A DNA stretch of 42,433 nt from Chara braunii (GCA_003427395.1 BFEA01000511.1:668016-710448), one strand, 5' to 3'. Positions 10,628 to 21,825 are shown, counted from the stretch's first letter. Notes: generated from the sequence alone by a model not told the origin. Program-made: numbers and translations.

Positions 10628-12843
10628 GAATGATCCAGACCGTAGACTCTGCCTCGGAAAAACCCGAGGTATTCCTCCGAGCCTATCCTATAACCTGGAA
10701 AAGCGTAGAGTGTGACTGCGAGGTCTGGGGAAATCCCTCGGCCGCCATCCTAGACTCGGGATCGTCAGCGGTCGCCATTTCTTGGAGATTGACGAAACAG
10801 TTGGGAAGGGAAGGACAGGTTCAGCCCCTCCGACCGGATGAACTGTACGTATCCGCTACGGAAGACAGTATTCATTGTAAAGGGCGAATAACGAACGTGC
10901 CTATACGGGTGGGGCGGGTGCATTGTTTGTGCGACGTAATCGTGCTGGATGTACAGGCGTATGATGTTCTGCTAGGCATTCCGTGGCAGGCGGCAGTCGG
11001 AGCGCGAATGCACTTTGACAGCTGTAAGGTGGTGCTCACATCGGCCCACCCCAAACCCCAAACGATACCAATGAGACTGGCAGTGCGCATGCGCACCCAG
11101 CCGGCGCCTCGACTCACCACGAAAGCCCATCAGATCAACATGATCCGACACCTGTCACCGGACGAAAATGAACCCTCGACGGAAACTGACGAGTTTGATG
11201 TACCCGACCGATATCCAATCCGAGTTCAGGATCGGTGGCGCCATTCTTGGCGGCGAGAACCATTGGAAATAGTTCGGAGCGAGTCCAATTGGTCGCACGC
11301 GTTCTCCTCCGTGGTGCAGGGGGAACCCCTGCTGAGGGTGTCCCAAATAGCTGACCTTTCGGAACCCCCTGCGTCCTTGTATCTCCGAACGAACCCCCTA
11401 CGTGAAAGATTTACCGAGCTTAGGGGACTGTGCGATTTATCTTTTCGACCTCCACGGCCCCTACTCACGAATGAAAAAACCGCGATACTCCTGAAAGAGG
11501 GGGTGTCGTTTCAACCCCGAACAAGGGAATATCGGTGGGGACTGAGGGAACTGATGCAGGCCTTTTCAGTAGAGCCCTCGGCTAAACCCGAACTGGACAG
11601 TGACAGTGACATGGAAAGCGAGCCGGTGAGTCCGGCGGACAGTCAACTTATTGCGACTGTCCTTTCGGCGAAAACCGACAACTCTTTGTTTGGGGCCTCA
11701 CCCGATGCCAGCGCGGCGGTTCCCATAGTTACGACGACGGTCTCCCTTCATGGGAAAACCGTAGAAGTTCATTTACCAGTCCGTGTTCTGGATGAATACA
11801 GACGCCTCCTCCTGGCGGTTATACGGGCCTATCCTGAGGCCGGCAGTATTCAGGACCACGACATAGGGCTAATCCCTTTGGTACAGCACGCGATTGATAC
11901 CGGGGATCACGCCCCGATACATTGCCGACCGTACCGATATTCCCTTAAAGAAAGACAACTGGCGTTGGAAAGGATACGGGAATTCGAGCGGTTGGGGTGG
12001 GTCGAACCATCGCTGGGACTGTGGTCTTTTCCCGTGGTCCTCGTGCCAAAACGAAATGGTTCGGTCCGGGTATGTATCGACTACAGGAAATTGAACGCTA
12101 TCACTACCAAAGATGTGTATCCCTTGCCGCGAATCGACGATTTGTTAGATGCTATCGGGGCCGCGTGAGTCTTTTCCAAGTTCGATATCTGACACGGTTT
12201 TCACCATGTCGCAGTCCGACCGGAGGACCGACCCAAAACCGCTTGGCAATGGGTCCGATGTCCCATGGGAATTTGTACCGCCCCTGCAACGTTTCAGCGG
12301 GCCATGAATATGGCCTTCGCTGAGTTCGTTAACAAAACCCGACTAACCCAGCCCCTGATCAATTTCTGCGTGATTGTGTACATGGATGATATTTTGGTCT
12401 TTTCAAAAACACACGAGTACCACGTGGAACACATTGAGTGGGTTTTGCATGCACTAAAGGATGCGGGGTTCAAAGTGGCCTTGGAGAAAAGTGAGTTCTT
12501 CTTGTCGGAGATCTCATTCTTGGGGTAAATCGTCACGGTCGATGGACTAAAACCGGATCCGAGGAAGGTGGCAGCAGTTCAAGAAGCCCCGACGCCGGTC
12601 ACACTCGCCCAGGTTCGGGCTTTTCTAGGGCTGGCATCCTATTACCGACGCTTCATCAAGGGGTTCGTCGGTATAGCGAAGCCCCTCACGAACCTGTTGA
12701 AGAAAGAGGAACAACTGATCTGGACGCCGGAATGCGAAGCGGCGACGACCCCGCAGAGAACGTACAATGCGGTCGTCATCCCGGATTACATTGCGCAGCG
12801 CGCGGAGAGGTTGGAGGACTTCCCGGAGGAAAAGCCGTTGTGA
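10507..12843 (+). pseudogene. pol: Pol: protease and reverse transcriptase, truncated and with three in-frame stops
   Basis: One frame (-1 relative to gag) runs from ATG 10507 to TGA 12841-12843. The aspartic protease signature DSG is at residues 83-85 (10753) in AAILDSGSSAVAI. After a long linker, RT begins around residue 470, with the FPVVLVPKRNGSVRVCIDYRK segment at 12028-12090 and the catalytic YMDD at 12379-12390 followed by ILVFSK. Stops interrupt RT at 12166-12168 (TGA), 12190-12192 (TGA, inside the FDL-x-x-GYH equivalent) and 12526-12528 (TAA, after SFLG). All three are one C-to-T step from Arg or Gln codons. The RT connection region (YYRRFIKGF, then WTPECEAA) is present, but where RNase H should continue the sequence turns into unrelated codons and ends. 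Integrase is entirely absent. Confidence 0.85.
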
Positions 12844-13711
12844 CCTCCCTCGTCGTATCTTCGACCGGCGGGACCGAAGGCCCCCAAGAAGACGCCGAAG
12901 AGGAAGAGACGCCACCCGTCGCCAGGAGCGCAAGGCAGCAGGATCGGCGGCGGCGAGGAGGTGATTCAGCCCGCGCGTACGCGGAATCCTGACCCTGTGC
13001 CTGGGAGTGCGGCGACGCTCGTTAAGGAGACTGTCATGTCATCGCCGCCCTTTCCGCGTGTCCCCGATCTCAATCTTGATGGAGCCGGGCCATCATCAGC
13101 AGCACCAGCCGGAGGAGGAAGCCGAATGGGATTTCCGGATCCCATATCCTGACCCCCCGTCCTCGCGGGACCTCTCCGTTCCCGCCAGCCACCCCGGGGT
13201 GCCCCGGTCATTGAGATTAGTAGTTCCTCCGAGCCGGACGGTCCATCCGACAGAGGTGGACTTCATGGTGGAGCCCGCCACCATCAGGCTTGAGGCCATC
13301 GCGGGGGCGCCGCGCCCTGATCCGGCCTGGGAGCCATATCTGACACCCCCTTTTCAAGGGTGTATTGTGGCTCTACTGATTGGGACATTAATCTACAAGA
13401 CCGGGCAGCGTCCCAATGTGATGTACCACTTCCTTGTCTTCGCGGCGCAGAAGCGGGAGCGGCGGCCTTACACCGAGACTCATGTGGTGATGACGGGTTC
13501 AGGGCCCCGATCAGTGCGCAAGCGGGTGGTGCGAGCGGTGGCGGATCTGGCGCCACGTGTCCTATCTCATGTGTCGGGGGCCTTCCTCTATCCCTTGTTC
13601 GTCCAGCACCACTTCCAGGAGGAAGATGCGCCGACGACTCCCGCTGCAATGGTCGCTTTTCTTCCACCTATTCCGCCCCCTCTCAATCCCGACATCGATC
13701 ACTTCCTCTGA
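12844..13711 (+). pseudogene. Unrecognised ORF region between truncated pol and 3' LTR
   Basis: A 234-codon frame (13007-13711) preceded by Arg/Glu-rich frames. Composition shifts between frames suggest a frameshift near 13200-13260: frame 1 reads APVIEISSSSEPDG (resembling a SUMO-interacting motif, hydrophobic core followed by acidic/Ser residues), and frame 2 continues with HPTEVDFMVEPATIRLEAI and a globular-looking remainder (GCIVALLIGTLIYKTGQRPNVMYHFLVFA) ending in a Pro-rich tail. No integrase, RNase H, chromodomain or envelope feature is visible. It may be an accessory ORF of this retrotransposon family, the polyprotein's C-terminal extension left after a deletion, or captured sequence. 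Confidence 0.45.
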
Positions 13712-13851
13712 TCACCCCCGTCTACCTCTCCCCTGTTCTCTCCTTCTCGTTCGCTTTATCATCTTCTTCTCCTATCTCCAAAGTTCGCGCGTCGAGACGC
13801 GCTGTGTAAAAAAATTAAAAAAAAAATAAAAAAAAATTGAGAACTACTTAC

Positions 13852-14092
13852 CGATCGGGCCAGTTGACGATGAAGGGGCCGCCCGATCGGATGTATACTA
13901 TGGGAGGACGCGATGGAGGATGCAGTATGCATCCACGTAGATTAGGAAGATTTTCAGGCCAGCTGACGATGAAGGGGCCGCCCGATCGGACGTATACTAT
14001 GGGAGGAGGCGATGGAGGATGCAGTACGCATCCACGTAGATTAGGAAGATGATCGGGCCAGCTGACGATGAAGAGGCCGCCCGATCATCCAA
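13852..14092 (+). repeat. 99-bp tandem repeat, about 2.4 copies, with GATCGGGC/GCCCGATC hairpin
   Basis: Copies start at 13860, 13959 and 14058 (exact 99-bp spacing). Each carries GATGAAGGGGCCGCCCGATC, and the first and third begin with GATCGGGC, the reverse complement of GCCCGATC, so each can form an 8-bp stem. Because 99 is a multiple of 3 an open frame spans the array, but this is a consequence of the repeat. It lies in the element's 3' non-coding region. Confidence 0.8.
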
Positions 14093-15044
14093 GATATGAT
14101 GACATCAGCAGTTGGGAGACGGTTAATTTTTCGGAGCCCCATGTGTATCACATATGTGATAAGCTCCGATCCGTACTGCGCGGCTTGCCGTATCCCTGAG
14201 GAAAAATCCCCCGGAAGCCACGAGGCATGGATGCGGACAAACAAGGGTTTTTCTTTCTTTTTGCTTTTATTTTCTTTTCGAAACGGCTTTTTCATTTTTG
14301 GTCAATAATTCCCGCGCGGGCGAATAGCGGCCGCGGCATGAAAACCAAGAAACGGTTTCGGTGGGGACTTTTTGAAATTTTGCGCGCGTGCGCCTAAGCC
14401 CCGACTTCTTCGCGCGTCTCGCGCCCCCGTTTCTTGCTTCGCATTCTCGCGCCATCTTCCCTTCTTTCTACGCGCATTTCCCCCATTCCAGACTCTTCGT
14501 CCTCCCCTCTGCCCAGCTCGATCCTTGCCCCATCTTCTCCGCGAAGTGATAGGCCGCGTAGTTGGGATGCTCGGATCAATGTGGAGAGTGGGAAAGCGCG
14601 CACCACTTGGACGAATACCCCAATCACGTAGGACCATGCAACCCCGCGGGTCGAACCCCCTAACTCCCCACCTTTCTCCTGTCCTGCTCATCTACACCCT
14701 GCGCTGCCCGCACCTCGCGCTGACAACCCGCCGCCTCCCGCGCTATAACTTTGCGCAACCCTCTCCTCTCCTTCTCTTTGATCTCGGCTGCAATGTTGCT
14801 CGAGCTATGCGCGAAAGTCCGCAGCGCCGAACAGGCTCAACGAGGCCAAGGACGGGCGGAGTGACGACGTGGGGTGGACCCGCGGTACTCTCGGGGCGAC
14901 GCAGTCGGAGGGACCGAGCAGTGGTGGGGATTTCACGCCGGCCGCGGCAGGGCCTTGTGGCTATGGTGGTCGGTGGTCTTGGGAGGTTCGAAGGCTGCGC
15001 CTGGGGGCGACCGTTAATTAAAATTTTTGTGTACAAGAAGGACT
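14093..15044 (+). other. GC-rich 3' internal non-coding region of the Ty3 element
   Basis: No supported gene. Frames on both strands (14372-15091 plus, 14302-14691 minus) have the Arg/Pro/Ser-rich look of GC-rich non-coding DNA. A purine stretch AAGAAGGA at about 15036-15043 lies immediately before the LTR-like sequence and is the best candidate polypurine tract for plus-strand priming. Confidence 0.45.
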
Positions 15045-15140
15045 CGCTTTTATCTTCATTGCTGCTTTGTCTATGCATGTCGTGTGTGTGAAGCCCCGAG
15101 TGATGGGAGCTGGTTGTGCGCATGAGTGATGTCGAAGGTN
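15045..15140 (+). repeat. Duplicate of the first 95 bp of the LTR followed by a single N
   Basis: 15045-15139 repeats the opening 95 bases of the LTR, then one N at 15140, then the full LTR starts again at 15141. This is the pattern left when two contigs that really overlap are joined with a one-base gap, so it is probably an assembly duplication rather than biology. Confidence 0.8.
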
Positions 15141-16529
15141 CGCTTTTATCTTCATTGCTGCTTTGTCTATGCATGTCGTGTGTGTGAAGCCCCGAGTGAT
15201 GGGAGCTGGTTGTGCGCATGAGTGATGTCGAAGGTCTATGGATGATTAGATGTCNTGTCAAGGGTTGTTGATTGTTTGCATGCATGTGTGTATGTACTTG
15301 TCCGGGTGGGGACGGGGAAACTGAACTGGGGGACCGTCTGCCTAGGAGTACGAGTGTGTTAATCCCGTTGTTCCCCTCCCTTCCGCGGCCCTTCGCTTGT
15401 GCGCGCGTTCTCGGTGTAAGCTCCCTCCCTCTCTCTCCCGCCTTCCTTTTAGAGCTTCTCGTCCCCGTACCGGTGACGTCAACTGCCTGCGCCCGCGCGC
15501 GCGCGGTCGACGCCCCCGCAAGGGGAAGAGAGCTTCGATTTCGCCATCCTCCTCCGGCGCACTAACCGTGAGAGAGAAGGTTGCATCGAGTGTTGTATGG
15601 AGTCGATGTTGGTTCGGATGACCGGGAGCGCGGGATCTTTCCCGTGTTCATCGCCTACCTCCGATCATCTCATCCCGCTACCGACCGTCCCCATCACAGA
15701 TGACGACAGCGTCTACTGCGATGCGGACGTACGGTGCGCGCTGAGGCGAATGGAGCAAGTGCGCTGGCGAGACCCGCCTCGGGCTTGTGATATAAGGGGG
15801 AACGGGTTTGTCTTGATTGAGCGTTTTGATTCCCCGACTCTAATATTGCCTTATACGGGTTTGACTGTGTTGCCATGGTCCGCCGCTCAGGCCGCGTGAC
15901 GGCCGCAGTTTGATTGTCGCTAGTGTCGCCAGGGGGACTTATGTTCTTGGCGACGACTGGTCCTGGGTTACGAGGGAGCGACACGTTTCCACGCGCTTTC
16001 CCGTAGTGCGGGGGCGCTGCCCGCGCAATTTCAAATTCGGATGCCGGCGAGTCCTCCCGCCGCTTTATCCTCCCGGAACCTTCCGCGCGGAGTCTGGGAG
16101 TCCGACACTGAGGCTTGAAGGCCTCGAACCAATCACCTCTACAACAAAGACCCGATGGTTCGGTCACTTCGTGAGGCCGATGACGAGGCCTGAAGGCTTT
16201 GAACCCACCACCTATCCCCCAAACCCCTTACGGCCGAAGTTTTGTCTCCCGCCGCCATGGCCCTCTCCCCTTGAGGCCTTTTCCCGTCCTGATGCACGAC
16301 GGCAGTTCGTTTTCGCGGAAACCCTTCTGATTTTATCGTTTCGGAGCGATTCGACCCCCACGGGACTTCGCGACGACAGTTCGACTCCAGGGTAACCTCT
16401 GGCACGAAACCAGAGCCTCCCGTTCCGTCCGGGAGACTCAACCCCTACGGCCAAAAATCCTCGGCCACGCCCCTCCTAGAACTCTGATCGGCGACCCAGT
16501 ACGGGAAGCCGCGAGGGGGCGTGAGGTTG
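15141..16529 (+). repeat. 3' LTR of the Ty3/Gypsy element
   Basis: 1389 bp, same length as the 5' LTR and matching it in every segment I compared except where the 5' copy has N. One N lies at 15255. The sequence after it (CGTATCACAGG) is not PBS, confirming this is the downstream copy. Confidence 0.85.
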
Positions 16530-16726
16530 CGTATCACAGGCGACATGGAAGCCCCAACTTTCAATTCAAGAGGCTTTCTTTTTTTTTTTGTTGAGTAAAC
16601 TACGGTGCGGTGAGGGTTGAAAATGTCAAACGTAGGCAAGCTAGGTTTCTGGTGTGGTAGTGTCATGTGGGGGAGTGTTACGTTTGGGGGAATGGCTGAT
16701 GTGCATTTCAAAACTGTTTTTGTTTG

Positions 16727-17165
16727 CCTGGGGGCTTATCTCAGTTGGTAGGCACAGAAATTGCATTTAGGAGGTCGTGGGTTCAATCCCCATTGGCCTC
16801 ATGTACGTGCCTGGGCAAGCTTGGTGTTCTAGAGATAACCCATTGGCTTTCCAAGCCAGCATTGGCAGGACCTTGGCCAAATATTGTTAGTTGCTATGCA
16901 GCAATGATATTGGCCAGTAGACACCGCTGATGTGGGGTTGGAGGGGGGTAGGGGGAGGTGCAAGTGACTGGCCAAAGATGCTCGGCACTAGCATCGCCGG
17001 TTTCCCCCCTCGGCAATGCCTGATCACCCCGCATCATGATGAGGGGCTGACACAAGCCTTGCTCTCGCACCACTGCTGTGGTGTTAACCTATCCAGTGGG
17101 CCCGTGGGCTGGGGAGAGTTCCAGGTTTGGTTGGTGTTCCCCCGTACTATACATAGAGTACCGAG
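16727..17165 (+). mobile_element. tRNA-derived SINE, copy 1
   Basis: The head contains polymerase III promoter boxes: A box TTATCTCAGTTGGTAGGC (16736-16753) and B box GGTTCAATCC (16780-16789), 44 nt apart start to start as in a tRNA. The acceptor arms pair poorly, so it is not a functional tRNA. The body matches the minus-strand copy at 33711-34103 over most of its length: TTCAATCCCCATTGGCCTC at 16782-16800, a GGCAAGCTTGG segment, a GATGTGGGGTTGGAGGGGGG segment, GTGACTGGCC, and a 3' part with CCCGTACTATACATAG. The 3' end is approximate. Confidence 0.75.
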
Positions 17166-17859
17166 AGGATGAGATAGATGGGCGGGCTGTGAATATTTTC
17201 ACCGACCCTTGGTTCGAAAGGCTTGGTGGCAAAAATGGGATGTCCATTTTTCGTGTTTCGAAAAGCTGTGTTGCGAGCACCTGTGTCCCTGGTTTGAGCT
17301 CCGTCAATTGCCAATGTGCCTTGCTGGCAGTGTGCAGGAATGTGAGAACTCCAGAGAGAAAGCTGTTGTGTTGTTTGTGAGCGCGCATACGAGAAAGCGC
17401 ATGCGATCAGGGTCGCGTCCAAGCGTTGTTGACGTATGAGTTGCCATGTGCATGTGCACCCGATTGGAGTGACTATCATTGTTCCACATGGAATTCTTTT
17501 GGCAGGTGGCGGAATTAATTGGTATCACTCAAGCGCGGAGGAATACTCCATCTGAGAGCGCTATCTACCCTACGCAGCCAAGTCAGGCACTCGGTGCAGA
17601 AGGTGTCTTCTCTCTTAAGGGATTTAGAGAGGAGCTAGGATAGAGAAGAGAGTCAGATTATATTGTTAATCTACTTCATTCCCATATGTTATGGGGCAGC
17701 GTTATCAAAGGAGAGGGTTTGGGATGGCAGAGTGGGAGAAGAGTAGAAAAAACATGAGGAGGTTGGCAATGCATACTAAGCACTCAAGCTGTTGCGCCGT
17801 TCTGGAAAGACAGAGACATTGTTAGCGTGTGTTGTTGACAAGTACTTGTGCATCTATTT
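17166..17859. other. Unassigned sequence
   Basis: Only frames around or below 110 codons on both strands with no recognised domain. Nothing repeated or structured was identified. Confidence 0.4.
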
Positions 17860-18790
17860 GTCAATATCGTACAAGAGAAGAGAGCTTTAGGGGATACATA
17901 CTACCATCCTTGACACTGTTAACGTGAGTTGTTGCGTTGTTTTGTACGATATCAAGATCGACCTCAAGGGAGGGGGAGGGGGTGTTGACACGTATCGGTG
18001 CACCGGTTCGTTGACTTCACTCATGAGAGGAGTGGAAGAGGAAGTGATAACGAGGACGTACGAGTCTCATATTATCTTCCTCAACATTGATAGAGTGCGC
18101 CACTGCTACAAGAAACTCACGCATGCTGCACAGGATTGGAAGACGCAAACATGCACGATCCAAGTCGTTTTTAAGAAGGGCTCGGGAGAAGGAAGTTTCA
18201 TAAAACACATACTATCGTCCTTCAAACTGATAGCGCGCATTGTTGATAGAGTGTGCCACTACGCAGGATTGGTAAGAAGGTTAGAGAAACATATGCAAGC
18301 TGAGTGGGACATAAGCATACGTGATCTAAGTCGCCTTCAAGTAATGTGGAAAGGGGTGTGTACATCACCCGATTATCGGTATCACGTATGAGACGAATGA
18401 CTCACACTATGATTGATAACGCGCGTTGCAGCAATGTTTTGTGAAAGGGCATTTGGGAATTATACGAGGTAGTGACCAATACTTGCGCACTATCAGCATT
18501 ATCAAAAGAAGAACGGGGGGGAACCCGATTATCAATATCACGCATGAGATGAGTGTGAGTGTGTTGATTGACAATATCATTCATAATAGAAGGAGCGGGG
18601 GTGTGGACAGGCGCCTGAGCACCCGATTATCGATAAGACGAGTGTGAGTGTGTTACGGTGTTGTTGTGTGAGGGGGCATCCGGGAATCATACGATGTAGT
18701 GTTCTATACCTGCACACCTGATCGACGATATCATTCATAATACTAGTGGAGGTCTTCAAGTGGAAACCCTGTGTCAACATTATCAAAAGG
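17860..18790. repeat. Degenerate satellite-like repeat array
   Basis: Recurring diverged motifs: CACCCGATTATCGGTATCACG (about 18367), AACCCGATTATCAATATCACG (about 18522), CACCCGATTATCGATAAGACG (about 18619), CACCTGATCGACGATATCATT (about 18715); ATGAGTGTGAGTGTGTT-like tails; and GGGCATTTGGGAATTATACG (18447) versus GGGCATCCGGGAATCATACG (18674). Earlier weak copies lie around 17900 and 18205. Spacing is irregular (about 97, 155 and 227 bp). The 155-codon plus frame at 17924-18391 lies inside the array and shows no known domain; I do not treat it as a gene. Confidence 0.6.
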
Positions 18791-19309
18791 AGGAGGGAAA
18801 AATGTCACGGTGAATTGTTACTCTCAGGAGAAGGTAGAATCAAGAGGAGGCAGGCAATCCAATGCTCAAAACAAAAGGAGGAAGGTGAAGATTCTTCGGC
18901 AACCACGAACAGAGAAGTACTTATTTCTCCCTTCCAACCGCCGAACCTCATCCACATCTATCCTCTCTTTCCCCCTAAAGATAATGATAAATTAACTAAA
19001 TTAAAATAAAATTAATAACACATGGTATTGGATCTTATAACACAATGTGGGTGGATAAAATTACAAGAATATTAAGCATATGCGAACCATGATGATCGAG
19101 ATCAAGCGTTGGTGAAGCAAGTGCAGCAGGAACCGGGTTGACGAAGCGGGGACACTTACCTTTAACTTCGCTAAACGCCTGAGATCATGCTACGATCAGG
19201 GTAAGAGTATTTGAAGTAAATCAAGGTTTTCTGGTCATACGTCCGCATGAGTGTGTAAGTTGGTAAACACGCTTGGATCAAGGGCGTAGTTGAGAGCTAT
19301 CCCACGAGA
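18791..19309. other. Unassigned, AT-rich after 18980
   Basis: No supported gene. Sequence becomes A/T-rich near 18990-19020. It may be the 5' flank or 5' UTR of the LINE that follows. Confidence 0.35.
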
Positions 19310-19956
19310 GTGTTTGCGGAGACAAGAAATAAAAAAATCCAGAGTAAGTGGGCAATTTTTTTCTATTTCAAAATGCTACGTATTATTCACAACCAGCGTA
19401 GTCATAAACTTAGAGATGCCACACTAATGTTCAAAGGAGCGATGCGTCAAATGATACTCAAACAGTTACATACACTAGTGAAAGGCATTCTGATGGCAAG
19501 ACAAAAAAATAAACGGACGTCAGAATCATTGATGCATTCTCTAGTGGAGGGGGAGATACTTACTACAAATTAGAAGATGGAATAAGAAGATATTATAATT
19601 GATAATAATACGAACAATCATCTGAAGGCAGCCTTGGAGAATGGAGAAACGGACCAGAAGAGTCAGTCTCAACAAATGCTGATGTGTGTTGATCAGAAGG
19701 GGTCGTCTCAACAAGAAGAAATTATTGTCTCCAATCCATTACACTTGCACAAAAATGAGGTAAAAAGCAAGGGATATCAATCACAAGGGCAAGTGGAGCT
19801 CATGAATACTCCTTAACTTTCTCAGATGGTAACCCAGACATCGACTAGCACACAGAAATATGGAGTAGTGATCACATGGTCAATCAATCATCAGAGAGGC
19901 TCTTCATAAGGAGGACAGAGTCAGTTGCTATCACATAATATTTTGGGGGATCAGAG

Positions 19957-20200
19957 CAAAACATTTTTATCTTCGGGAAGGGGAATAGGAAGGAGATCAG
20001 AGAAAGGGAAGAGTGGAGAGGAGACGCGAGAGGAAAGAGGTATATGAGGAAGAGGAGGAGAGAGAGGAGAAAGAAGGGCAAAACGTTTTTATCTTCGGGA
20101 AGGGGAATAGGCAGGAGATCAGAGAAAGAGAAGAGTGGAGAGGAGACGCGAGAGGAAAGAGGTATATAGGGAAGAGGAGGAGGGAGAGGAGAAAGAAGGG
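19957..20200 (+). repeat. 122-bp tandem duplication, purine-rich
   Basis: Two copies starting at CAAAACATTTTTATCTTCGG (19957) and CAAAACGTTTTTATCTTCGG (20079), 122 bp apart and about 95% alike. Each contains a long AG-rich stretch (GAGAGAGGAGAAAGAAGGG). The purine-rich run continues to about 20310. Glu/Arg-rich frames across it are compositional. Confidence 0.8.
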
Positions 20201-20529
20201 AAAGATGGATGAGAGGAAGCGGATAAGGAAGGAAAATGGGGGAACAGAGGAAAGGGGGGGGGAGAAAGATCCCACAAGAGGAAAGGAGGGGAAGGAAAAG
20301 GAGAAGGAGAAAGTGGTCAGAATAGTAATGCCTTGTCCTCAGGGTTGTCCTGGACTGTATGTGTCAAGGGGATTTAAGCCAAATTGTTGCACATCACAAG
20401 GCAAGGAAATCAATCTTTGCCATTGCAAATCCCTATGCGTAACTTGACCTCGGCAAAAACCATCTTCCTATCAAAATTTATTATTTCTTTTGAAAACAAA
20501 GTGATTGATTTAGGAGGAAAAAAAAAACA

Positions 20530-21600
20530 ATGATAAAATCATATCCTTCACAAAAACTACTTGAGAGGGACGTAATTTATCTGACGCATGCTACCAATTG
20601 GGTATTTTACGATGACGCAACTTACAAATTTACAAATGATAGAACTAAATGGATTTGGAGGCAGTTGACATCCTTCCAAGGGAATTATGAAGCAGACTGG
20701 ATGATTTGTTTATCCAACCGGTCTCTTCATCAATGTTTACAATCATATGTCTACATCTCATAGACAAGAAAATTATTAGGGAATGAAAAAAACTTAGATG
20801 CGACAGATCTGAAGTAAGGATATATTTATGGACACCACTAAAACAGGGACCAGATGAGAAGCGAAGATAAATGATGAAAAATTTATGGTGGGTAGAGTTT
20901 AGACATATCCCAATAGAAATTCAAGCGGCATTTATTTATGATTTCGGTGAGAATCATGATATTGTAGATTTTATTGATCCCCTCCCTGCATTTGCAGCGC
21001 GTAGAGATTATTATCTCATGTTAGCAAGTAATCATCCATCCAATGTGCCCTCTAACATTGATGATCTAATTCCATACAGGGTGGGAGGGAAGCAATATCA
21101 CATTCACACGACTCACAAACTAAGACCGTGGTGTTTCAGATGCAAGGCGTAAGGGCATATGAACACAGACCCCAATTGTGCACAAAACCCTATTAAGAGG
21201 AATAGGGCGACGAGAAGACTGTTGAGGGACCCATTCAGAGTACACTTATGGAGAACAGTGGATGTTGGGCATGAGGGATGGGTCTATGCGGAAAGTAAAA
21301 AGACGGGGAAAACTCCTAAAGGCTAGATATGGGAGCATCAATGGGAACCAAAATTGGAAGTCAAGCCCCCTTACAGATGGATTCCACAAGAAATAATGGG
21401 AAAAGCAAAACCTGGAACGAAGCCAGAAGAACCACATTCTCAAGTGAATAATAACACTAAAGTTATAAGATCTGACAAAACACCTGAGACACTTGAAGCA
21501 CCCAATGATAAAGGTAATACTATTGAACAAGGTTTAGAGATAGGGCCTAGGATCAGCAGGACAAAATCAGAAAGGAAAGGAAAATAACCTATGGGATAGT
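20530..21600 (+). pseudogene. LINE ORF1 N-terminal part with CCHC-like zinc knuckle
   Basis: ATG at 20530 begins a frame to 20763, then a frameshift to the frame holding 20871-21152. The second piece reads WWVEFRHIPIEIQAAFIYDF, resembling the N-terminal nucleic-acid-binding domain (DUF4283-like) common in plant LINE ORF1 proteins. It ends in WCFRC-KA, a TAA stop at 21150-21152, and GHMNTDPNC: a zinc-knuckle-like Cys/Cys/His/Cys pattern interrupted by the stop. Downstream, a Lys/Glu-rich hydrophilic tail continues (PYRWIPQEIMGKAKPGTKPEE). ORF1 would bind element RNA in the LINE ribonucleoprotein. The domain call is from pattern recognition, not a search. Confidence 0.55.
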
Positions 21601-21614
21601 GGAAATGGGTATCG

Positions 21615-21825
21615 GTGACCAAGGAGGTTATTAGAGCAAGAATGGAAATCACTAAAGTGACACTACCGGGGCCACAACCTTCGAGCTACGTGTGCTTGCA
21701 AGATACTATAAGCAACAATGAAAAGACAAACTCAGATCCCACTGATTCCGAAGAGGACGAAGTAACAGTACAAAATTCAACAATACATGGTATCAAGTCT
21801 ATATCTCAGCAAGTTATTAATATAT
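21615..21825 (+). pseudogene. LINE ORF1, acidic linker before the MITE
   Basis: Frame continuing the hydrophilic ORF1 tail (NSDPTDSEEDEVTVQNST) up to an AT microsatellite at 21821-21848. The hAT-like MITE then interrupts it. Coding potential resumes after the MITE at 22690-22968 with a similar Glu/Ser-rich composition. Confidence 0.4.

Larger units (their letters stand above)
7563..16529 (+). mobile_element. Ty3/Gypsy LTR retrotransposon, internally defective
   Basis: Two direct copies of a 1389-bp terminal repeat (7563-8951 and 15141-16529) enclose a tRNA-iMet-type PBS, gag, protease-RT and an extra ORF. The protein order, DSG protease and RT motifs identify the Ty3/Gypsy group. RNase H and integrase are missing, so it cannot integrate on its own. 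Outside N positions the LTRs looked identical in the segments I compared, which implies recent movement (in trans) or an assembly copy. I see no convincing target-site duplication (left flank ends AGTTA, right flank begins CGTAT), and the LTR ends are not TG...CA. Confidence 0.85.

Noticed and set aside
13837-14052. 71-codon Gly/Arg-rich gene
   Set aside because: An open frame created by the 99-bp tandem repeat.
16730-16800. Functional tRNA gene
   Set aside because: Boxes A and B are present but acceptor pairing is poor and the sequence continues into a repeated SINE body.
17860-18790. CRISPR array
   Set aside because: Repeats are long, diverged and irregularly spaced, in a eukaryotic transposon-rich context.
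20013-20447. Glu/Arg-rich protein of 144 codons
   Set aside because: Follows the purine-rich 122-bp tandem repeat; no domain, and an equally open frame exists on the other strand.
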